Assembly (NCBI RefSeq): GCF_012933655.1
Contig: NZ_JABBJJ010000123.1
Coordinates: forward strand, 1-32,885
Origin: Pyxidicoccus fallax
GTDB lineage: Bacteria > Myxococcota > Myxococcia > Myxococcales > Myxococcaceae
Reading direction: 5' to 3'
DNA: 32,885 nt
Part shown: positions 27,410-32,885 of the stretch, piece after piece
Layout: every line of letters starts with the position of its first letter
How positions within the stretch are numbered: the first letter of the stretch is position 1
The notes under the pieces: generated by a model
What the model was told of the DNA's origin: nothing
Database searches by the model: none
The model's input: only the letters and a program-made list of their open reading frames with translations
Position numbers and translations under genes: made by a program

Positions 27410-28927
27410 GTGAACTCGTTCCGCCGAATCGCCCTGCTTCTCGCGCTGCTGCTGGCCGTCCTTCCCGCGCACGCGCAGACCACCCGCAAGAAGGCCACCC
27501 GCAAGAAGGCGGCCGTCACCAAGGTGGTGAAGAAGAAGCGGCCCATCAAGAAGAAGAAGGCGCCGGCCGCGGAGGAGACACAGACGGCGGACACGGGAGA
27601 GACCACCCCTCCCGAGCCCATGGTCTTCGGCGAGCCGGACTCCAATCCGCAGCCCGCCGAGACGCCGGTGACGCCGCTGGAGAAGCCCACCCCGCCCGCC
27701 GTGGCGAAGCCGGTGCAGCCGGCGCCCCTGACGACGCCCACGCTGGCGACGCAGGCTCCGGCGTCCGAGGTGACGGCGTCCGGCCCGGTGGCCCTGTTCG
27801 CGGTGGCGCGCGTGCCCAACGCGGAGAACGCGGCGGTGAAGCTGGAGGGCGAGCTCCTGGGGCACCTGCGCGCGCGCGGCGACGTGACGCTGGTGGACCT
27901 GGGGGCAGCCTTCCCGCCGCCGGCGCCCGGCTCGCTGGCGCGCGCGGACGGCCTCTTCGAGGAGGGCCGCACCGCATATGACAACCTGGACCCCGAGGCC
28001 GCGGAGGCGAAGTTCCTCGCGGCGGCGGAGGCCTATACCCAGTCCCCGGCGGAGCTGAACCCCGGGCGGCTGGCGCAGACGTACGTCTTCCTGGGCGCCT
28101 CGCGGCACCTCAACGGCAAGGTGGACGAAGCGAAGGCGGCCTTCATGCTGGCGGTGGAGGCGGACCGGTCCACCCGCCCGGACACCACGCTCTTCAGCCA
28201 GGAGGTGTCCACGCTGTTCGAGGAGGCCCGCGCCGCGGTGGCCGCCCGCCCCGTGGGCACGCTGGTGGTGCAGTCCCAGCCGGCCGGCGCCCGGGTGACG
28301 GTGAATGGCCGCGAGCTGGGCGTCACCCCGCTCAAGGGCGTGGAGCTGCCCGCCGGCCACCACCCCGTGGTGGTGTCGCTGCCCGGCTACGCGCCCTTCG
28401 CCGCGTACACCCAGGTGAAGTCCACCGCGAGCGCCGAGGTGAAGGCGGAGCTGGAGCCCACCCCGGGCCTGGCCGCCATCCGCGACGCCGCCGCCACCGC
28501 CGCCACCGAGCGCGCCTTCGACCAGGACGTGGCGCCGGCCGAGGCGCGCGCCATCGGCGAGCGGCTGGGCGCCCGGTACGTGGTGCTGGCCGCGGTGTGG
28601 CGCAACAAGAAGGGCCACGCCGAGGCGGAGCTGCAGGCGTGGGATTTGCGCTCCAAGGCGAAGCTGCGCGGCGTGGAAATCGAGCTGACGAAGGACAGCC
28701 GGCACGGTCCGGCCGCCGCCGCGGACCAGGTGCGCGGCTTCGTCAACGGCGCCGCGGCGCCCCGCGTCGCCCAGAGCGGCCGCTCGGGTGACTCGCTCAT
28801 CAAGCGGCCCTGGTTCTGGGCGGTGGTGGGCGGCGCGGCGGCGGTGACGGCCGGCGCCATCTACGTGGCCACGACGCCGGACAAGGGCCGCGGCTTCAAC
28901 CCGGTGTCCGGTGGCGTCGGGTTCTGA
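27410..28927 (+). CDS. PEGA-domain envelope protein with Lys-rich N-terminus
   Basis: The 505-residue protein has a signal peptide (1 to about 23, LPAHAQ). A very basic stretch follows (about 24-50, RKKATRKKA...KKKRPIKKKK), then a Pro/Thr-rich linker (about 55-120). A helical, TPR-like region (about 180-275) leads to a PEGA domain (about 283-350; QPAGARVTVNGRELGVTPL, then the conserved LPAGHHPVVVSLPGY), a further domain, and a C-terminal transmembrane helix (about 465-487). PEGA domains are surface or peptidoglycan-associated beta modules. The start is GTG at 27410 without a Shine-Dalgarno. The function is unknown; the next gene encodes a shorter protein of similar design. Confidence 0.82.
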   Translation: MNSFRRIALLLALLLAVLPAHAQTTRKKATRKKAAVTKVVKKKRPIKKKKAPAAEETQTADTGETTPPEPMVFGEPDSNPQPAETPVTPLEKPTPPAVAKPVQPAPLTTPTLATQAPASEVTASGPVALFAVARVPNAENAAVKLEGELLGHLRARGDVTLVDLGAAFPPPAPGSLARADGLFEEGRTAYDNLDPEAAEAKFLAAAEAYTQSPAELNPGRLAQTYVFLGASRHLNGKVDEAKAAFMLAVEADRSTRPDTTLFSQEVSTLFEEARAAVAARPVGTLVVQSQPAGARVTVNGRELGVTPLKGVELPAGHHPVVVSLPGYAPFAAYTQVKSTASAEVKAELEPTPGLAAIRDAAATAATERAFDQDVAPAEARAIGERLGARYVVLAAVWRNKKGHAEAELQAWDLRSKAKLRGVEIELTKDSRHGPAAAADQVRGFVNGAAAPRVAQSGRSGDSLIKRPWFWAVVGGAAAVTAGAIYVATTPDKGRGFNPVSGGVGF

Positions 28928-28985
28928 GGCGCCGCGTTTGAATGCACGGCGGCTCCCCCGCGTCGCCCTGCCCTGAGGTTTCCCC

Positions 28986-30182
28986 ATGAAAGCGCTCGTC
29001 CTCGCCCTCCTCCCCGCGCTGGCCCTGGCGGCCCCCCCGCCGGCGCGGCGCGTCTCCAGCCTCGTGGTGCCCATGGACCCGGCCTCGGAGGCCAGCAGCG
29101 TCCGGATGGAGGGCTACATGAACGAGGCCCTGCAGCACTTCGAAGGCTTCGCCGTGCGCAAGCCCGAGGAGCTCTTCGGCCTGCCCGAGGACACGGCGGC
29201 CAAGGCGTCGCTGGACCGCGGGCGCAAGGGCTACTCGGAGAGCGTCGCCGCGTACGACAAGAAGGAGTACGAGGAGGCGGAGAAGAAGGTGCGCGCCGCC
29301 CTCAAGGAGCTGGAGTCCGCGGCGGGCGCCATGCGCGGGTGCTCGCCCCTGTGCGAGTCGCTGGCCCTCTACGCCGCGCTGCTGCACCTGCGCGGGGACG
29401 TGGAGGAGGCGAAGCTGGCGCTGATGGACCTCATCGCGCTCAACCCCACCTTCGAGCTGGACCCCAAGCGCTTCAGCCGCGAGTTCATCGGCCTGCGCGT
29501 GCAGGTGGCCACCGGCCGCACCGCGCAGCTGCGCGGCGGCGCCACGGTGAAGTCCCGGCCCGCGGGCGCGCGCGTCTTCGTGGACGGGGAGCTGGTGGGC
29601 TACACGCCGATGACGCTGCCCGCGCTGGCCATCGGCAAGCACCTGGTGCGGCTGGAGCGCCCCGGCTTCCGCCAGCACGGGCTGCTCCTGGAGGTGACGC
29701 CGGACGACGTGGAGTCGAGCACGGACCTGGTGCCCACCGCCGCGTACAAGGCCTATGACGCGCAGCTGGACAGGGTGGCCGGCGAGGTCATCCGCGCGGG
29801 CTCGAAGTCCTCCGGGGTGACGGCCATGGGCCAGTCGCTGGGCCTGGACCGGGCCGTGGTGGGCACGGTGAAGGCGGTGGAGGACGGCTCGGAGCTGCAC
29901 CTGGGTTACTACGACATCAAGAGCGGCAGGAGGCTGGGCGGCCGCCGCGTGGTGCTCCAGGGCGACGAGTTCGGCCAGCTGAAGCAGGAGATGGAGCGCA
30001 TGGTGAACCAGCTGGTGAACGCGAGCGGCGAGAAGGTGTCGCGCAGCTCGGACCCGCTGGACAACCGCGGCGGCACCGAGGACTGGAGCGCCGAGGACCG
30101 CGGCGGCCGTACCAAGGCGTCGGAGAAGAAGGCGAAAACGGACGACCCGCTGGACTCGGTGTCCGGAACCGAGGATTGGTGA
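28986..30182 (+). CDS. PEGA-domain secreted protein with repeated C-terminal motif
   Basis: The 398-residue protein has a signal peptide (1 to about 16, LALAAPPP). A helical TPR-like region (about 70-165; KGYSESVAAYDKKEYEEAEK) is followed by a PEGA domain (about 185-245; RPAGARVFVDGELVGYTPMT). A third domain (about 250-345) corresponds to the one following PEGA in the preceding protein, so the two genes may be diverged paralogues. The C-terminus has two copies of DPLD-x3-GTEDW (356-367 and 387-398) separated by a charged Lys-rich spacer, the second at the very end. It lacks the C-terminal membrane helix of its neighbour. It lies 58 nt after that gene. The function is unknown. Confidence 0.82.
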   Translation: MKALVLALLPALALAAPPPARRVSSLVVPMDPASEASSVRMEGYMNEALQHFEGFAVRKPEELFGLPEDTAAKASLDRGRKGYSESVAAYDKKEYEEAEKKVRAALKELESAAGAMRGCSPLCESLALYAALLHLRGDVEEAKLALMDLIALNPTFELDPKRFSREFIGLRVQVATGRTAQLRGGATVKSRPAGARVFVDGELVGYTPMTLPALAIGKHLVRLERPGFRQHGLLLEVTPDDVESSTDLVPTAAYKAYDAQLDRVAGEVIRAGSKSSGVTAMGQSLGLDRAVVGTVKAVEDGSELHLGYYDIKSGRRLGGRRVVLQGDEFGQLKQEMERMVNQLVNASGEKVSRSSDPLDNRGGTEDWSAEDRGGRTKASEKKAKTDDPLDSVSGTEDW

Positions 30183-30192
30183 CCCAAGGCGC

Positions 30193-30220
30193 TTGTCCCG
30201 GGGCGCTCGGCGCCTAGAGT
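30193..30220 (+). promoter_or_regulatory. Possible leaderless promoter of sppA-like gene
   Basis: TTGTCC (30193-30198), a 16-nt spacer and TAGAGT (30215-30220) place a start at about 30227-30231, coinciding with the ATG at 30231. No Shine-Dalgarno is present. Confidence 0.4.
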
Positions 30221-30230
30221 CCCGGGGCGT

Positions 30231-32708
30231 ATGCGCCTCTTCGCCCTCCTGCTCCTCCCCTCCCTCGCGCTCGCCCAGACGGGCGCCGTCGTCCAGTCGC
30301 CGGTGCCCTCGCGAGGCGTGACGCTGCCTCCCACCAGCGCGGCCCTGGTGGACGAGGCCACCGCCCTCTCCCTCAACCCCGCGGGCCTGGGCTACCTGGA
30401 TGGCAGCCAGCTCTTCTACCTGCACGAGCGCAACCTCGCGCGCGACGGCGTGGGGGACGGCGTCTTCCTGGCCACGCGCTTCCTGGGCCTGGGCCTGGGC
30501 GGGTCCATGGAGTGGATTCGCGGCCGCGGCGAGCCGGACTACCGCAAGACGTCGCTGGGCCTGTCGCTGGGCTCGCGCACGCTGCAATTGGGCGGCGCGT
30601 GGCATGCCTTCAGCTCGGACGACGGCGACGTGGATGATTTGTCCAGCTTCGACCTGGGCCTCACCGCGCGGCCGGCGCGCGCGCTGTCGCTGGCGGCGGT
30701 GGTGCGCGACCTCAACGCCCCCAACGAGGGCGCCGCGGAGCTGAAGCGCAAGTACAACCTGGGCCTGGGCGTCCGGCCACTGGACGAGCGCTACACGCTG
30801 GGCGTGGACTGGCTCTTCCAGGAGGGGGACTTCCGGGGCGGGCAGGCCACGTACACGCTCAACGCGGAGGTGATTCCGGGCCTGCGGCTGGGCGCGGGCG
30901 TGTCCCACGGCTTCACGGACGGGGTGCCGCTGGCGCTGCAGCTGGGGGTGACGGTGGACACGTCGCGCGTGGGCCTCACCTACGCGCTGGGCGGCGCCGA
31001 GGACGGCACGGACCACGTGGTGGCGCTGCGCCTGTCCAGCGAGGCCTACCGCGCCCTGCGCCCGCCCGGCGGCGTGGTGACGATGCTGGACCTCAACGAT
31101 TTGCTGGCCGGTGGCACCAGCCCGCTGCTGGCGCTGCTGGGCACGAGCGGCACGGACCCCTATCTGCGCTTGTCGCGCTGGCTGGAGCTGGCCGCGAAGG
31201 ACGAGCGGCTGTCGGGCGTGGTGCTGAAGATGGAGGGCCTGCCCGGGGTGAGCTGGGGCAAGGCGGAGGAGCTGCGGCGCTCGGTGCTGAAGCTGCGCGC
31301 GTCCGGCAAGCGGGTGATGGCGGTGCTGCTGGCGGCGGATGACCGGGGCTACTTCGTGGCCACCGCGGCGGACCGCATCTACGCGGTGCCGGAGGCGATG
31401 CTGCCCATCAACGGCCTGTCGGCGCATCTCCAGACGCTGGGCGGGACGATGCAGAAGCTGGGCGTGCACTGGGACGTGGCGCGCGTGGGCCAGTACAAGT
31501 CCGCCCCGGAGCAGGTGGCCAGCGTGGCGCCCAGCGAGCCGTGGCGCGAGTCGGTGAACGCGTACCTCGACACGCAGGTGGCCTGGTACACGAAGGGCGT
31601 GTCGGAGGCGCGCAAGCACCCGCCGGAGAAGCTGCGGGAGCTGTGGGCCACGGGCCAGGTCATCGCGAAGCGGGCGCACGAGCTGGGCTTCCTGGACGGC
31701 GTCATCCTCCCCACGGAGCTGGACGCGAAGGTGCACGAGCTGGTGCCGGGGGGCCGCTTCAGGACCACCTACGCGCCCCGGGACGAGCGCGAGGGGAGAT
31801 GGGGCCAGCGGCGCCGCGTCGCGGTGGTGCCGGTGATTGGCACCATCGCCGGGGGCCGCAGCCGCGAGGACCCGCTGGGCTTCAGCCAGATTGCCGGCGC
31901 GGAGACTGTCGTGCGCGCGCTGGAGCGGGCCGAGAGAGACCCGTCCGTGGTGGCCATCGTGCTGCGCGTGGACTCGGGCGGCGGCGAGGTGCTGGCCTCG
32001 CACGTGATGTACCAGGCGGTGCTGGAGGCGGCGAAACACAAGCCCGTCATCGCCTCCATGGGGGACTACGCGGCGTCCGGCGGCTACTACGCCGCCATGG
32101 GCGCGCACGAAGTCTATGCCCTGCCCCCCACCATCACCGGCAGCATCGGCGTCTACTACATCAAGCCGGCGCTCCAGGGCCTCCTGGGGGAGAAGCTCGG
32201 CGTCCACCAGGAGAGCATCCTCAAGGCGCCGCTGGCGGACCTGTTCGACACGTGGCGCCCGTGGACGCCCGAGGAGCAGACGGCGGTGCAGGCGTGGGTG
32301 GAGGCCTCGTACGACATCTTCATCACCGAGGTGGCCGCGCGGCGGAAGCTGGACAAGGCCCGGGTGGACGCGATTGCGCGGGGCCGGGTGTGGAGCGGCG
32401 AGGACGCCATGGCGCGCGGGCTGGTGGACCGGATGGGCGGCCTGCAGGACGCGGTGGACGCCGCGCGCACGCGGGCCGGGGTGTCCCCGGACGAGGATTT
32501 GGACGTGGTGGTGATGGGCGAGGCGCGGGGCTTCTTCTCCTCCCTGGGCGGGGAGCCGGGCGTGCGCGCGGCGCTCGCCCTGCTGCCCGAGCCTCCGCCC
32601 GCCTTCCCCGAGCCCCTGCGGGCCCTGGCGCGCCAGGCGGGGTTGAACCTGGAGCTGCTGCGACCGGGGGTGAAGGCGATGATGCCCTTCCAGCTCACCG
32701 TGGAGTGA
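30231..32708 (+). CDS. sppA: Signal peptide peptidase SppA (S49) with porin-like N-terminal domain
   Basis: The 825-residue protein has a signal peptide (1 to about 15, LALAQ). The N-terminal part (about 30-285) contains LSLNPAGLGY, typical of PorV/FadL-like outer-membrane barrels, and alternating short strands. The C-terminal part (about 290-780) is a tandem-domain 67K-type SppA with the catalytic pair Lys423 (GQYKSAPE) and Ser616 (DYAASGGYY). Their spacing of 193 is close to E. coli SppA (Lys209/Ser409). SppA degrades cleaved signal peptides in the inner membrane, but an attached barrel would place this enzyme at the outer membrane facing the periplasm. No transmembrane anchor is obvious in the protease part. 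The start at 30231 is leaderless-like. Confidence 0.88.
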   Translation: MRLFALLLLPSLALAQTGAVVQSPVPSRGVTLPPTSAALVDEATALSLNPAGLGYLDGSQLFYLHERNLARDGVGDGVFLATRFLGLGLGGSMEWIRGRGEPDYRKTSLGLSLGSRTLQLGGAWHAFSSDDGDVDDLSSFDLGLTARPARALSLAAVVRDLNAPNEGAAELKRKYNLGLGVRPLDERYTLGVDWLFQEGDFRGGQATYTLNAEVIPGLRLGAGVSHGFTDGVPLALQLGVTVDTSRVGLTYALGGAEDGTDHVVALRLSSEAYRALRPPGGVVTMLDLNDLLAGGTSPLLALLGTSGTDPYLRLSRWLELAAKDERLSGVVLKMEGLPGVSWGKAEELRRSVLKLRASGKRVMAVLLAADDRGYFVATAADRIYAVPEAMLPINGLSAHLQTLGGTMQKLGVHWDVARVGQYKSAPEQVASVAPSEPWRESVNAYLDTQVAWYTKGVSEARKHPPEKLRELWATGQVIAKRAHELGFLDGVILPTELDAKVHELVPGGRFRTTYAPRDEREGRWGQRRRVAVVPVIGTIAGGRSREDPLGFSQIAGAETVVRALERAERDPSVVAIVLRVDSGGGEVLASHVMYQAVLEAAKHKPVIASMGDYAASGGYYAAMGAHEVYALPPTITGSIGVYYIKPALQGLLGEKLGVHQESILKAPLADLFDTWRPWTPEEQTAVQAWVEASYDIFITEVAARRKLDKARVDAIARGRVWSGEDAMARGLVDRMGGLQDAVDAARTRAGVSPDEDLDVVVMGEARGFFSSLGGEPGVRAALALLPEPPPAFPEPLRALARQAGLNLELLRPGVKAMMPFQLTVE

Positions 32709-32731
32709 GGTCCACCGTCCAACAGGGGGTG

Positions 32732-32755
32732 AAAAAACCGGGGGCGCCGCCCCGG
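32732..32755 (-). terminator. Intrinsic terminator oriented for leftward transcription
   Basis: CCGGGG (32738-32743) pairs with CCCCGG (32750-32755), and on the minus strand the stem is followed by TTTTTT (complement of 32732-32737). In the plus direction there is no U-tract, although the stem could still serve the gene ending at 32708. Confidence 0.5.
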
Positions 32756-32774
32756 GGCTCTGTTAGTGTTGCCC

Positions 32775-32885
32775 ATGCACCCCGGACGGCCACCGGGCCG
32801 CCAGGGTGCTTCAGGGACCGGCGGTTTCGGCCTGCTCGTACCAAGGCCCCGCGTCCGGCACCCTGTCCCACAGCCTGAGTCACCC
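32775..32885 (+). CDS. Possible start of a further gene, cut by the window end
   Basis: From ATG 32775 the frame is open for 37 codons to the window end (MHPGRPPGRQGASGTGGFGL onward), Pro/Gly/Arg-rich and not recognised. TTAGTG/TAGTGT (32763-32769) lies 5-6 nt before the ATG as in other leaderless-looking genes here. A chance open frame is quite possible at this GC content. Confidence 0.3.
   Translation, partial: MHPGRPPGRQGASGTGGFGLLVPRPRVRHPVPQPESP

Overview
The window is high-GC DNA with strong G/C third-position bias, and its gene content is typical of a myxobacterium, most likely Myxococcaceae (Myxococcus, Corallococcus or Pyxidicoccus). The indicators are a SitA-type lipoprotein toxin with an Imm11-type immunity protein, an S46 dipeptidyl-peptidase, several large secreted metalloproteases, PEGA-domain cell-envelope proteins and many signal peptides. 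I see no rRNA, tRNA, CRISPR array or insertion sequence. Taxonomy is inferred from gene families only.

Layout. 1-4.6 kb: a secreted two-repeat protein, then (minus strand) an S46 dipeptidyl-peptidase translationally coupled to a small four-cysteine protein, and a divergent M50B-like membrane protein. 4.6-9.1 kb is an accessory region. It holds an AHH-nuclease SitA-like toxin split by a one-base frameshift in a G6 tract, its overlapping immunity gene, a DUF6891-like protein with a NusA-N-terminal-like tail, a small secreted beta-rich protein and a BP74-like protein. 9.1-12.5 kb: a class-C beta-lactamase-like serine hydrolase with a C-terminal membrane domain, convergent with and overlapping a TreT-type trehalose synthase. 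12.7-17.7 kb: a secreted metalloprotease, a carboxypeptidase-regulatory-like lipoprotein and a haloperoxidase-like alpha/beta hydrolase.

17.7-22.7 kb: cysK preceded by a 33-codon leader ORF carrying eight cysteine codons, a terminator hairpin and a competing antiterminator pairing. This looks like a cysteine-responsive attenuator and is the most interesting element of the window. It is followed by an M36 fungalysin-like protease, an MBL-fold hydrolase and a secreted protein with a TTG start. 22.9-27.3 kb: a type II topoisomerase pair (A subunit then B subunit, probably parC-parE). 27.4-32.7 kb: two PEGA-domain envelope proteins and an unusual SppA protease with a porin-like N-terminal half. 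The last 111 bases hold the start of a possible further gene.

Most convergent gene pairs are separated by long, perfect GC-rich hairpins. Several genes lack a Shine-Dalgarno sequence and have a TAG-containing -10-like element just upstream of the start codon, suggesting leaderless transcripts. Functions come from motif recognition by eye; no database search was run.
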